This document shows positions 18,897 to 27,316 of a stretch of DNA of 64,000 nucleotides, one piece after another. The position numbers and the translations under genes were made by a program. The notes beneath the pieces are model-generated. The model saw only the letters and a list, made by a program, of their open reading frames with translations. It did no database searches and had not been told where the DNA came from. The stretch is from Modestobacter marinus (GTDB lineage: Bacteria; Actinomycetota; Actinomycetes; Mycobacteriales; Geodermatophilaceae). Every line of letters begins with the position of its first letter. The first letter of the stretch is position 1. The DNA lies in the NCBI RefSeq assembly GCF_011758655.1, contig NZ_JAAMPA010000003.1:310001-374000 (forward strand), written 5' to 3'.

Positions 18897-19526
18897 GTGG
18901 CAGCGGTGGCGGGGCGACTGGTCGTCCGGGTGCTCGGGGCGGCGGTGACGGCGGTCCTGCTGCTGGCCGCCTCCACGGCCACGGCCATCTGGTGGGTCGC
19001 CCGGCAGGACGCGCGCCCCACCTCCGACGCGATCGTGGTGCTGGGCTCGGCGCAGTACAACGGCGTCCCCTCCTCGATCTTCGAGGCCCGGCTGGAGCAC
19101 GCGCACAAGCTGTACGAGGAGGGGGTGGCGCCGGTGATCGTGACGGTGGGCGGCAAGGCCACCGGCGACACGTTCACCGAGGCCGAGGCGGGCCGCGACT
19201 ACCTGGCCCAGACCGGCGTGCCGGCCGATGCGTTGCTGGCCGTGCCCGAGGGCGTCGACACCCTGGAGAGCGTGCGCGCGGTGGCTGCCGAGTTCGCCGA
19301 GCGGGGCTGGGACCACGCCGTCCTGGTCAGCGACCCGTGGCACGCGATGCGCGCCGAGCGGATGACCGAGGACGCCGGGCTGGACGCCGTCAGCTCACCC
19401 ACCCGGCAGGGTCCGGCGGTGCAGACCCGCGCCACGCAGTTCCGCTACATCCTGCGGGAGACAGCCGCCTACCTGCTCTACCGCGCGACCGGCGAGAGCG
19501 TCGCCGGAGCACCGGGGATCGGCTGA
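18897..19526 (+). CDS. YdcF/SanA-like DUF218 protein
   Basis: 209 residues. An N-terminal membrane anchor (about 9-33) is followed by the DUF218 domain: SDAIVVLGSAQYNGVPSSIFEARL, VGGKATGDTFTEAEAGRDYL, DTLESV and VLVSDPWHAMRA. SanA/YdcF proteins face the cell surface and are linked to envelope integrity; biochemistry is unclear. TACCCA (18885-18890) ends 6 nt before the GTG start. Confidence 0.85.
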   Translation: MAAVAGRLVVRVLGAAVTAVLLLAASTATAIWWVARQDARPTSDAIVVLGSAQYNGVPSSIFEARLEHAHKLYEEGVAPVIVTVGGKATGDTFTEAEAGRDYLAQTGVPADALLAVPEGVDTLESVRAVAAEFAERGWDHAVLVSDPWHAMRAERMTEDAGLDAVSSPTRQGPAVQTRATQFRYILRETAAYLLYRATGESVAGAPGIG

Positions 19527-19534
19527 GGAGCACC

Positions 19535-20014
19535 GTGCTGGAGCTGGGCAAGAAGGGGTCGCACGGCACCGAGCGGGGCACCGTCCCGGTGCTCTCCGAC
19601 GGGGCCGTGGTGGCGACGCTGCGCGCCGCCAACTGGAAGGAGGCGGCGACCGCCGACGTCGCTGGTCGCCAGTGGGAGTTCCGGCGCAACGGCAGCCGCG
19701 AGCTGACCGGCCGCTGGGCGCTCGACCCCGCGGACGCCGTCCGGGTCCGCGCGCACCAGGAGTCCTTCTGGCGGAACACCTGGACGGTGGAGCTCGAGGG
19801 CACCCCGGTCGGGGTGGCCGCCGCGTCCTGGTGGAAGCCCGCGCGGCGGTACTGCACCGGTGACCGGCTGCTCGCCGAGAGCGGCTCCACCGGCGGGTGG
19901 GCCCAGCGCCCCACCCTCACCACGCAGCCGGGCCTGCGGCTGGACCACGCCGTCTTCCTGCTGTGGTTCGAGTTCGTGCTGCGCCGGCGCGCGGCCGCTG
20001 CGGCGGCGGCCTGA
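19535..20014 (+). CDS. Conserved hypothetical protein upstream of dnaG
   Basis: 159 residues from GTG 19535, 8 nt after the YdcF-like gene, ending in the TGATG overlap with dnaG. Beta-rich sequence with many Trp and Arg residues (REFRRNGSRELTGRWAL-type region, WWKPARRY). No membrane segment; resembles small actinobacterial proteins of unknown role (LURP-like fold possible but not shown). Confidence 0.65.
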   Translation: MLELGKKGSHGTERGTVPVLSDGAVVATLRAANWKEAATADVAGRQWEFRRNGSRELTGRWALDPADAVRVRAHQESFWRNTWTVELEGTPVGVAAASWWKPARRYCTGDRLLAESGSTGGWAQRPTLTTQPGLRLDHAVFLLWFEFVLRRRAAAAAAA

Positions 20015-21900
20015 TGGCCGGGCGGGGGCGCATCCGCGCCGCGGACATCGCGCTGGTCCGCGAGCGGACCAAGATCGACGACATCATCGGCGAGCACCTG
20101 CAGCTCAAGCGCGCCGGCGGCGGCAGCCTCAAGGGGCTGTGCCCGTTCCACGACGAGAAATCGCCGTCCTTCCAGGTCACGCCCTCGCGAGGTCTTTACC
20201 ATTGCTTTGGATGTGGGGTCGGCGGCGACGTCATCCGGTTCATCCAGGAGATCGACCACCTCTCCTTCGCCGAGGCGGTGGAGCTGCTGGCCGGCCGGGC
20301 CGGGGTGCAGCTGCAGTACGAGGACGACGGCGGCCGGGCCACCGCCGGCCCCGACCGCGCGCACGCCGGCCAGCGCGCCCGGCTGGTGGCGGCCAACACC
20401 GCCGCCGCGGACTTCTACGCGAGCCAGCTGATGACGCCGGAGGCCGCGCCGGCCCGGTCGTTCCTCGCCGACCGCGGCTTCGACCGGCAGGTGGCCCTGG
20501 ACTTCGCCTGCGGCTACGCCCCCGGCGGCTGGGACACCCTCACCCGGCACCTGCGCGGCCTCGGTTACACCCAGGAGGAGCTGGTCACCGGCGGGCTGGC
20601 GAAGGAGTCCTCCCGCGGCACGCTGATCGACCGGTTCCACCGCCGGCTGCTCTGGCCGATCCGCGACCTGACCGGCGACGTCATCGGCTTCGGCGCCCGC
20701 AAGCTGATGGACGACGACCCCGGCCCCAAGTACCTCAACACCCCGGAGACGCCGCTCTACAAGAAGAGCTCGGTGCTCTACGGCGTGGAGCGGGCCAAGC
20801 GCGACATCGCCCGCAACCACCAGGCCGTCGTCGTCGAGGGCTACACCGACGTGATGGCCTGCCACGTCGCCGGGGTGACCACCGCGGTCGCCTCCTGCGG
20901 CACCGCGTTCGGGCCCGAGCACATCAACGTGCTGCGCCGGCTGCTGATGGACCAGGACGAGTTCCGCGGTGAGGTCGTCTACACCTTCGACGGCGACGCG
21001 GCCGGCCAGGCGGCAGCGATGAAGTCGTTCAAGGAGGACCAGCGCTTCGTCGCGCAGACCTTCGTCGCGGTCGAGCAGGAGGGCCGCGACCCGTGCGAGC
21101 TGCGCCAGGCCCACGGGGACGCCGCCGTCCGTGACCTGATCGGCCGGCGCACGCCGCTGATCGAGTTCGTGCTGCGGACGACGCTGGAGGGCTACGACCT
21201 GGACACCGTCGAGGGCCGGGTCGCCGCCCTGGACAAGACCGCGCCGCTGCTCGCCCAGATCAAGGACCACGCCCTGCGCCCGGCGTACGCCCGCCGGCTC
21301 GCCGGCCTGCTCGGCCTGCCCGACGAGACCGAGGTCGTGGCCCGGGTGCGCCAGCTGGCCGGAGAGAGCGGCGGGGAACGTCCGAAGTCGCGTCCGCGCA
21401 CCCCGCAGCGGACGCCGGACGACGCCGCGGTCGAGGTCGAGCGGGAGGCGGTGAAGGCCGCCCTGCAGTGCCCGGAGATCGCCGGCCCGCAGTTCGACGC
21501 GGTCGAGCCGAGCTCCTACACGCACCCCGACTACGCCGCGGTCGCCGCCGCCGTCCAGGCCGCCGGGGGAGCGGCCGGGGCGACGACGACCGGGGCGGCG
21601 TGGCTGGAGGAGGTGACGGCGCACTGCGACCGGGACACCGCCAAGGCGATGCTGACCGCGCTGGCCGTCGAGCCGCTGCACGCGGTGGGGGAGAACGACC
21701 CCACCTACGTGAACGCACTGATGGCCCGGCTGCACGAGATGGCCACCGTCCGGGAGATCGCCGCGCTCAAGGGCAAGCTGCAGCGCACCAACCCGATCGA
21801 GGCGCAGGACGAGTACATGCGGGCTTTCAAGAAGCTGATGGACCTCGAGCAGCTGGCCATCTCGCTGCGCAAGCGGGCGGCCGGCGGGCTGACCCCGTGA
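20014..21900 (+). CDS. dnaG: DNA primase
   Basis: 628 residues. The N-terminal zinc domain has CPFHDEKSPSF and YHCFGCGVGGD. The catalytic core includes IGFGARKL, and the TOPRIM part has VVVEGYTDVMA (near residue 271) and TFDGDAAG (near 325). The C-terminal helicase-interaction domain is present. It synthesises RNA primers at the fork with DnaB. Its start overlaps the previous stop (TGATG) and its stop overlaps the next GTG by 4 nt. Confidence 0.96.
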   Translation: MAGRGRIRAADIALVRERTKIDDIIGEHLQLKRAGGGSLKGLCPFHDEKSPSFQVTPSRGLYHCFGCGVGGDVIRFIQEIDHLSFAEAVELLAGRAGVQLQYEDDGGRATAGPDRAHAGQRARLVAANTAAADFYASQLMTPEAAPARSFLADRGFDRQVALDFACGYAPGGWDTLTRHLRGLGYTQEELVTGGLAKESSRGTLIDRFHRRLLWPIRDLTGDVIGFGARKLMDDDPGPKYLNTPETPLYKKSSVLYGVERAKRDIARNHQAVVVEGYTDVMACHVAGVTTAVASCGTAFGPEHINVLRRLLMDQDEFRGEVVYTFDGDAAGQAAAMKSFKEDQRFVAQTFVAVEQEGRDPCELRQAHGDAAVRDLIGRRTPLIEFVLRTTLEGYDLDTVEGRVAALDKTAPLLAQIKDHALRPAYARRLAGLLGLPDETEVVARVRQLAGESGGERPKSRPRTPQRTPDDAAVEVEREAVKAALQCPEIAGPQFDAVEPSSYTHPDYAAVAAAVQAAGGAAGATTTGAAWLEEVTAHCDRDTAKAMLTALAVEPLHAVGENDPTYVNALMARLHEMATVREIAALKGKLQRTNPIEAQDEYMRAFKKLMDLEQLAISLRKRAAGGLTP

Positions 21901-22457
21901 GCCTCATCGAGCGGGTCCGCGAGCGGTTCGCCCGGCCGCCCGAGCCGGTGCGTGCGGCGCTGGACGCGGACGCCGAGGAGCGGGCTCTGGCCTGGGGGGA
22001 GCGGGTCGACGGCGGCTGGACGGTGGCCACCTCGCGCGGCCTGCGCGTCGTCCCGGCCGATCCCGGCGAGGACGCACCGCTGCTGGCCTGGCACGAGATC
22101 GGGACGGCGCGGTGGACCGCGGCCGGTGCCGGCGGCACGTTCGAGATCACGCCGCTGGTCGAGGTCGAGCCCGGGGTGCAGGCGCGCCAGGCGCCGCAGC
22201 GGCACGTGCTGCGCGAGGCCGGTGGGCTGCCCGGCGTGCTGCGCACCCGGGTCGACCGCACGGTGGTCACCAGCCATCGGCATCCGCTGCCCACGGGGGG
22301 TGGGGTGCTGCTGGTGGCCCGCCGGGTGCCCGGCCAGGCGGCGCGGGAGTGGACCGTCGTCTTCGACGACGACGCCGACCGGGACGACCCGGTGGCGCGT
22401 CAGGTCGCCCGCGACCGCCTGGCCGCCGCGGTCGACGCCGACGACCCCAGCCGCTGA
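21897..22457 (+). CDS. Conserved hypothetical protein coupled to dnaG
   Basis: 186 residues from GTG 21897, overlapping dnaG by 4 nt. Beta-rich: EERALAWGERVDGGWTVATSRGLRVV, LLAWHEIGTARWTA, then REWTVVFDDDADRDDPVARQVARDRLA. A protein of this type follows dnaG in several actinobacteria; function unknown. Low hydrophobicity, so cytoplasmic. Confidence 0.65.
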   Translation: MSLIERVRERFARPPEPVRAALDADAEERALAWGERVDGGWTVATSRGLRVVPADPGEDAPLLAWHEIGTARWTAAGAGGTFEITPLVEVEPGVQARQAPQRHVLREAGGLPGVLRTRVDRTVVTSHRHPLPTGGGVLLVARRVPGQAAREWTVVFDDDADRDDPVARQVARDRLAAAVDADDPSR

Positions 22458-22464
22458 CGCGGGT

Positions 22465-22677
22465 TCACTTGTTGCCGGTCTCGTTCCCCAGCCGGTTCTT
22501 CACCGAGTCGACGGCGGCGTCGGCGCGGGCCTGGGCCATGCCGGCCGCGGTCTGCAGGCGCGGGTCGTCCTTGGCGTGGTTGTAGACGCGGCGGATCTGC
22601 TCGTAGCGCTCACGGCCGGCCTTGGCGCCGAGGACGTAACCGGCACCGAAGCCGGCGAGGAAGGACAGCTTGGCCAC
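22465..22677 (-). CDS. Small YtxH-like protein
   Basis: 70 residues from GTG 22677, with CAGGAGG upstream. Begins VAKLSFLAGFGAGYVLGAKAGRERY, a short hydrophobic Gly-rich anchor followed by an amphipathic helix (QIRRVYNHAKDDPRLQTAAGMAQARAD). Typical of small actinobacterial YtxH-like envelope proteins of unknown function. It converges with the dnaG-linked gene. Confidence 0.75.
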   Translation of the reverse strand: MAKLSFLAGFGAGYVLGAKAGRERYEQIRRVYNHAKDDPRLQTAAGMAQARADAAVDSVKNRLGNETGNK

Positions 22678-22706
22678 GGGGACCTCCTGGATCGGGGCGG
22701 AAGTGA

Positions 22707-23879
22707 TCACGCTACCGGCCCCGCGCGGTTCCGACCCGTCGAGGCCGGGGCGGCTGAGGAGGTCGGGGTGAGCTCGCGTGGGCGGTCGGCGTAGGCGATC
22801 CGGTCGCGTCCGGCTCGCTTGGCCTCGTAGAGGGCGCGGTCGGCGGTGCTGAGCAGGGAGAGGACGGCGGCGACCGGCTCCTGACCCGGCGTCGGCTCCG
22901 CGGTCACGACCCCGATGCTGACGGTCACCGGAGGGAGGTCGGGCACCGACTGCTCCCGTACGGCGGCGTGCAGCCTCTCGGCGGCGCGGGCGACCTCGTC
23001 CGGTCCGGGGAAGTGGGCGACCCAGCCCAGTTCCTCACCGCCGAGGCGGACGAGCAGGTCGTCGGCGCGGGCGATCCGGGTCATCGCGCCGGCCACCTCC
23101 ATGAGCACCCGGTCGCCGACCGCGTGCCCGTGGGTGTCGTTCACCGTCTTGAAGTGGTCGAGGTCCAGGACCATCACGGTCACCGGCTCGCCGGCTGCCG
23201 ACGCGGCGGCCACGATCGACCCGGCCCGGGCCTGGATGCCGCGGCGGTTGGACAGCCCGGTGAGCGGGTCGGTCACGGAGAGGGTGCGGGCCAGGTCCCG
23301 GGCGGCCTGCATGCGGCGCACCAGGAGGGTGACCACGGTGATCGGGGCGAGCACCATGACGACCATCGTCAGCGCGGAGTACACCCGCAGCAGCGGGGGA
23401 GTGGGCAGGGTCAGGCTGATCGCCACCACGCCCGCCACCGCGACCGCCGTGGTGGCGGCCACCTCACGGGTGCCGAGCATCATCGCGGCAGCCACGGGGA
23501 CCACCACCAGGGCGGCGGCACACAGCCAGCGGATGGTCAGCTCGTCCTGCCCCACCCCTTGGACGATCATCACCGTGCTGGCCGCGCCGATGATGGCGGC
23601 GCCGTCCCGAGGGCCCACCCGACGCCGGACGGCGATGTAGCCGGCCATGCAGCCCCAGATCGAGGCGCCCAGGGCGGCGAGCCTGGCGTCGGCGTCCGAG
23701 CCGACCGAGCGCTGGAAGGCGCTGACCACGAACAGCGGGATGCTGCCGGTCAGGCAGATCGCGAGGAGCGTGACGGCACGCCACTCGATGTGGCGGCTCA
23801 CGCCTGCCGCTGCCCGCTCGCACGCCTCCCGCATGCAGACAGCGTCGGCAGTGGTCCAGACCCACTTGAGCGCCCTCAC
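22707..23879 (-). CDS. Membrane diguanylate cyclase (GGDEF)
   Basis: 390 residues from GTG 23879; an ATG at 23834 or a GTG at 23801 could be the true start. About six hydrophobic segments fill residues 35-205 (a membrane sensor region), then a GGDEF domain with LSVTDPLTGLSNRRG, VLDLDHFKTVNDTHGHAVGD and the active-site motif GGEEL. GGEEL is an accepted active variant. It should make cyclic di-GMP from GTP. No RxxD inhibitory site was seen. It is the last core gene before the tRNA. Confidence 0.88.
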   Translation of the reverse strand: MRALKWVWTTADAVCMREACERAAAGVSRHIEWRAVTLLAICLTGSIPLFVVSAFQRSVGSDADARLAALGASIWGCMAGYIAVRRRVGPRDGAAIIGAASTVMIVQGVGQDELTIRWLCAAALVVVPVAAAMMLGTREVAATTAVAVAGVVAISLTLPTPPLLRVYSALTMVVMVLAPITVVTLLVRRMQAARDLARTLSVTDPLTGLSNRRGIQARAGSIVAAASAAGEPVTVMVLDLDHFKTVNDTHGHAVGDRVLMEVAGAMTRIARADDLLVRLGGEELGWVAHFPGPDEVARAAERLHAAVREQSVPDLPPVTVSIGVVTAEPTPGQEPVAAVLSLLSTADRALYEAKRAGRDRIAYADRPRELTPTSSAAPASTGRNRAGPVA

Positions 23880-23958
23880 CCGGCCGGGTGGCGGGGTCGT
23901 CGCCCTGAGCGCGACCCGCCGGGAGCCCCCCGGGCCAGGTGCCGGCCTGGGCGTGGGG

Positions 23959-23964
23959 TAATCT
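23959..23964 (+). promoter_or_regulatory. Putative -10 box of the tRNA-Asn gene
   Basis: TAATCT 28 nt before the mature tRNA 5' end. The -35 region is poor. Confidence 0.45.
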
Positions 23965-23992
23965 CTGTGGGCGCGCGGGCACCACCCGCCGA

Positions 23993-24065
23993 TCCCCCGT
24001 AGCTCAATTGGCAGAGCATGCGACTGTTAATCGCAGGGTTACTGGTTCAAGTCCAGTCGGGGGAG
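23993..24065 (+). tRNA. tRNA-Asn (anticodon GTT)
   Basis: 73 nt with a full cloverleaf. Acceptor TCCCCCG pairs with CGGGGGA; the D arm begins GCTC; the anticodon loop is CTGTTAA with GTT; the T arm contains GGTTCAAGTCC. CCA is not encoded directly. It is followed within 110 nt by an integrase gene, so this tRNA is the likely integration site of the downstream island, whose left attachment core would lie in its 3' half. Confidence 0.96.
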
Positions 24066-24072
24066 CTCCATT

Positions 24073-24110
24073 AGGGCTCTGGCCAGCGGTTTCGCGGGCT
24101 GGAGCCCTTT
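24073..24110 (+). terminator. Terminator after tRNA-Asn
   Basis: GGGCTC (24074-24079) pairs with GAGCCC (24102-24107), with CCAGC/GCTGG inside the stem and TTT following. Classical intrinsic form, rare in this window. Confidence 0.7.
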
Positions 24111-24135
24111 GCTATGGCCTGAGCCGCACCCGTCG

Positions 24136-24174
24136 GGCATCCTTTAAGCATCCAAAACGGATGAGGAGGATGCC
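24136..24174 (+). promoter_or_regulatory. Inverted repeat over the integrase ribosome site
   Basis: GGCATCCT (24136-24143) is the exact complement of AGGATGCC (24167-24174), with an inner ATCC/GGAT pair. The right arm includes part of the GAGGAGG ribosome site and ends at the GTG start (24175). In RNA it would hide the ribosome site; in DNA it could be an operator. Confidence 0.55.
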
Positions 24175-25425
24175 GTGGGCCGGCCACCGCTCCCGCTCGG
24201 CACGTACGGCAAGGTCCTGTTCATCGCGCAGCCGAGCGGCCAGGTCAAGGCTCGGGCGAAGTTCCGCGACTTCGACGGCCGGGTCCGGCTCGTGTCCAAG
24301 GTGGGGCCGTCGCGCGCCGCCGCCGAGCGGGCGCTGAAGGCTGAGTTCACCAGCCGCCAGGCGCCCGGCGGTGTCGGCGCGATCACAGCCGCCACACGAA
24401 TGGCCACGTTGGCCGAGGCGTGGATCGAGGCCGACCACGGCTGGTCGACCGGAACGCAGCGCACCTACAGGTCTGTGGTCAACAAGCAGGTCAAGCCGGC
24501 GTTCGGTCAGCTCTGCATCCGCGAGGTGACCTCCGGAGTGGTCAGCCGGGCGCTGGCCGCCATCGCCAAGAGCAGCGGACCGGGGGCGGCCAAGACAGCG
24601 CGGGCGTGCCTTTCCGGGATGTTCGCGCTGGCGATCCAGGACGGCGCCGTCGCGGTCAATCCGGTCCGCGACGCCACTGCCAAGATCAGTACCGGCAAGC
24701 GAGCGCCGCGCGCACTGACCGTGGCAGAGACCGGACGACTCGTAGAACTGTTCCGAACCAGCGACCGCGCGACCGAGCTCGACCTGCCCGACGTCGTCGA
24801 CTGGATGCTTGCCACCGGCTGCCGGATCGGCGAAGCGCTGGCTTTGCGGTACGAAACCAACGGCGACGGCAAGCCAATCCTCGATCTCGGGGCCGGGACC
24901 TGGGAAGTGAATGCCACTGTGGTCCGCGTGCCAGGCGCCGGGCTGGCGGTCCAGCCGCGGCCGAAGACCACCGCAGGCTGGAGGATCATCGCGCTGCCCG
25001 AGTTCGCCGTCCGGATGCTGGAGGACCGGCGGGCGAGTTCCCGCCGGCAGACGGACGCTGAGATCGTCTTCACTCCGCCGCTGACCGGCGCACTGCGGGA
25101 TCCGTCGAACGTCTCAGGAGACCTCCGCCAGTTGCTCGACTCGTTCGAGTGCGAGACCTGTGGGGGAACGGGCTATCAGCTCGACGAGGACGGCTCCTTC
25201 AGGGCCGGAGCAGGCGGGCGACGCATCCGCTGTGAGGAAGGGCCGTGGTCGTGGGTCACCTCGCATGCCTTCCGGAAGACCGTTGCCACGCGTCTCGACG
25301 AGGCCGGCCTCAGCCCGCGCCAGGTGGCCGACCAGTTGGGCCACGCCAACCCGTCGATGACGCTCGACGTCTACTTCGGCCGACAGGTCGTCAGCGCCGA
25401 GGCGGCGCGGGTGCTGAACCGATGA
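24175..25425 (+). CDS. int: Tyrosine recombinase (integrase) of the island
   Basis: 416 residues, GTG start after GAGGAGG. The N-terminal arm-binding and SAM-like core-binding domains fill residues 1-180. The catalytic domain has Arg217 (TGCRIGEALAL), His364-x2-Arg367 (HAFRKT), His390 (LGHAN) and the nucleophile Tyr400 (LDVYF). CETCGG and a later Cys form an extra zinc-ribbon-like insertion around residues 322-352. All catalytic residues are present, so it should be active in site-specific insertion at the adjacent tRNA-Asn. The next gene on the other strand is excisionase-like. Confidence 0.94.
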   Translation: MGRPPLPLGTYGKVLFIAQPSGQVKARAKFRDFDGRVRLVSKVGPSRAAAERALKAEFTSRQAPGGVGAITAATRMATLAEAWIEADHGWSTGTQRTYRSVVNKQVKPAFGQLCIREVTSGVVSRALAAIAKSSGPGAAKTARACLSGMFALAIQDGAVAVNPVRDATAKISTGKRAPRALTVAETGRLVELFRTSDRATELDLPDVVDWMLATGCRIGEALALRYETNGDGKPILDLGAGTWEVNATVVRVPGAGLAVQPRPKTTAGWRIIALPEFAVRMLEDRRASSRRQTDAEIVFTPPLTGALRDPSNVSGDLRQLLDSFECETCGGTGYQLDEDGSFRAGAGGRRIRCEEGPWSWVTSHAFRKTVATRLDEAGLSPRQVADQLGHANPSMTLDVYFGRQVVSAEAARVLNR

Positions 25426-25480
25426 GCTGCATCGCAGTGGATTGTTGGCACGGCGGCGGGGCAGCGTTCACTCCCGCTGC

Positions 25481-25684
25481 TCACCCGGCTCGTTCAGCCC
25501 GCCCTGCTTCTGCCTGCTCATGGAGCCACGCGGTCACGTCAGCGCGCCGGTAGACCACGCGACGTCCCACACGGAAGCTGTGCGGGCCGGTGCCGAGGTG
25601 CCGCCAGTACCTCAGCGTGGAGACGGGCGAGCGCATGATCTGGGCAACCTCGGCCGTGGTCAGCAGGTCATCGGCGTTGTCCAT
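25481..25684 (-). CDS. xis: Excisionase-like helix-turn-helix protein
   Basis: 67 residues from ATG 25684, with GAGAGG upstream. One MerR/AlpA-type helix-turn-helix: LLTTAEVAQIMRSPVSTLRYWRHLGTGP, then the wing FRVGRRVVYRRADVTAWL. Such proteins act as recombination directionality factors of actinobacterial elements. It converges with the integrase 55 nt away. The symbol is by context. Confidence 0.8.
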   Translation of the reverse strand: MDNADDLLTTAEVAQIMRSPVSTLRYWRHLGTGPHSFRVGRRVVYRRADVTAWLHEQAEAGRAERAG

Positions 25685-25862
25685 GACGAACCTCTCTAGT
25701 CTCGTGACGCCGCCCGGGGGAGGCCCTGCATCGCAAAATAGGGCGAGGTATGGACAGCTCGTCTGCCAGACACCCAAGCGGGAGATCCCAGCCGTGCTCC
25801 GGCGCAGTTCCTGAGTTTCACTTGGCTCTGATGCTGGCGATCACGGGGACAATTTCTCGATC

Positions 25863-26713
25863 TCAGACCACGGAGGAGCCCAGGCCGGTGGTGGCCAGCC
25901 AGGAGCGGAGCCACATCATCACTGCGTCCCACATCCCGGTCACCAGGAGCAGGCCGAGGGCCAGGAGCAGGACGCCTCCGACGCGCATGACCGTGGGGGC
26001 GTGGCGGCGGGCGAAGGTGGAGAAGGTGAGGGCCCGACGGGCGCCGAGGGCAACCAGCAGGAACGGGATGCCCAACCCAAGGCAGTAGGCCAAGCCGAGC
26101 ACGGCGCCGCGGCCCGCGGACGCCTGGCTGTAGGCCAGCGAGTTCACCGCGGAGAGCGTCGGGCCCAGGCACGGTGTCCAGCCCAACCCGAAGACGATCC
26201 CCAGCACCGGTGCGCCGGCCAGACCGGCCGGTGGGCGCCGGTGGATGCGCCGTTCCCGCTGCAGCCAGGGCAGCGCTCCCAGGAAGGCGAGGCCCATGAC
26301 GATGGTGACCACGCCCATGACCCGGGTAAGCAGGGGCGCCCACTCCAGCAGCAGCCGCCCGAGACCGCCGAACAGTGCTCCGAAGGAGACGAACACCAGG
26401 CTGAAGCCGGCGACGAACAGCAGGGCTCCGGCAAGTACCCGGCGCCGGTCTCTGCGCGACGGCGCCGCCGTGGGAGGCACGTGGTGACGGCGGTCCCGGC
26501 CTCCGATGGCGGCGGAGTGGCCGGTTGCCCGGCCGCGGGCCCTGCGGCCGTTGCTCCGGTGAGGCCGGCGACGTAGCCCAGATAGCCGGGGACCAACGGA
26601 AGCACGCACGGCGAGGCGAAGCTGATCAGTCCGACCAGGGCGGCGACGGCGATGGCGAGCAGCAGGGAACCGTCGGTGACGATGTCGGCGAATGTCGCGC
26701 CGAGGTCGCTCAC
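25863..26713 (-). pseudogene. ccdA: ccdA-like thiol-disulfide membrane protein with apparent frameshift
   Basis: CcdA carries electrons across the membrane from cytoplasmic thioredoxin to extracytoplasmic thiol proteins such as TlpA. The 5' part (GTG 26713) gives LVGLISFASPCVLPLVPGYLGYV, with the first redox Cys. After SEAGTAVTT the frame is lost. The rest, VLAGALLFVAGFSLVFVSFG and GWTPCLGPTLSAVNSLAYS (second redox Cys) to the stop at 25863, lies in the -1 frame. The switch falls near 26470-26490 in a linker between membrane segments. One missing base (or sequencing error) explains it; no slippery heptamer was seen. It starts 3 nt after tlpA and would be the last gene of the operon. Confidence 0.82.
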
Positions 26714-26716
26714 GGC

Positions 26717-27316
26717 TCAGCCCTCGTCCAGTAGCTGGTCGAGGGCCGTGCGCAGGTCGTCTTCGGGGACGACGGCCACGTACACCGCGGCTACTTGCCC
26801 GTCGCGGTCGAGCAGGATGGTGGTGGGCACGACGTTGGCGGGGAAGCCGCGGAAGGCCAGTGCGACCTCGCCACGTGGGTCGAACATGGAGGGGTAGGTG
26901 GCGCCGACGCGATCGACGAAGGCCTGGGCGAGGTTCCGCTGGTCTTTGACGTCCACGCCGAGGAACTGCACGCCGGAGTCGGCGACGTCGGTGTAGACCG
27001 CCTGGAACTCGGGTGTCTCCACCCGGCAGGGCGCGCACCAGGATCCCCAGAAGTTGAGCACGGTGATGTCGCCATCCAGCGACTGCGAGTCGAACTCGCT
27101 GCCATCGAGCAGCTCACCGCTGAACGCCGGGGCCGATTCACGCGCTTCCGCGGGGATCACCTGGCCCAGGGGAGTGGCCTCGCTGAAGTCGAACTCCGCA
27201 GCATCGGTGGCGGTGCTGGCGTTGGTCCCCGAGCTACCGGAGCAGCCCAGGAGCAGGAGGGCGGCAGCGACGAGGGCGGCTGCCACCAGGCCGCGGCGGG
27301 TCGGGGTGTCAGCCAA
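26717..27316 (-). CDS. TlpA/ResA-like thioredoxin-fold lipoprotein
   Basis: 199 residues from a TTG start at 27316 that overlaps the VKOR stop by 8 nt. Signal peptide with lipobox LLLGC, then a Ser/Thr-rich linker and a thioredoxin fold with the redox motif WCAPC and a cis-Pro region (VVPTTILLD). It should act outside the membrane, kept reduced by CcdA, in cytochrome c maturation or in repair of protein thiols. Third gene of the dsbA-VKOR-tlpA-ccdA operon. Confidence 0.9.
   Translation of the reverse strand: MADTPTRRGLVAAALVAAALLLLGCSGSSGTNASTATDAAEFDFSEATPLGQVIPAEARESAPAFSGELLDGSEFDSQSLDGDITVLNFWGSWCAPCRVETPEFQAVYTDVADSGVQFLGVDVKDQRNLAQAFVDRVGATYPSMFDPRGEVALAFRGFPANVVPTTILLDRDGQVAAVYVAVVPEDDLRTALDQLLDEG

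Noticed and set aside
26440-26500. Programmed -1 frameshift in ccdA
   Set aside because: No slippery X-XXY-YYZ heptamer or downstream stem was found at the switch; a lost base or sequencing error is simpler.
26720-27038. N-terminal extension of the downstream ccdA frame into tlpA
   Set aside because: It is Arg/Pro-rich shadow sequence; the true N-terminus of CcdA is in the neighbouring frame from 26713, which shows the frameshift.
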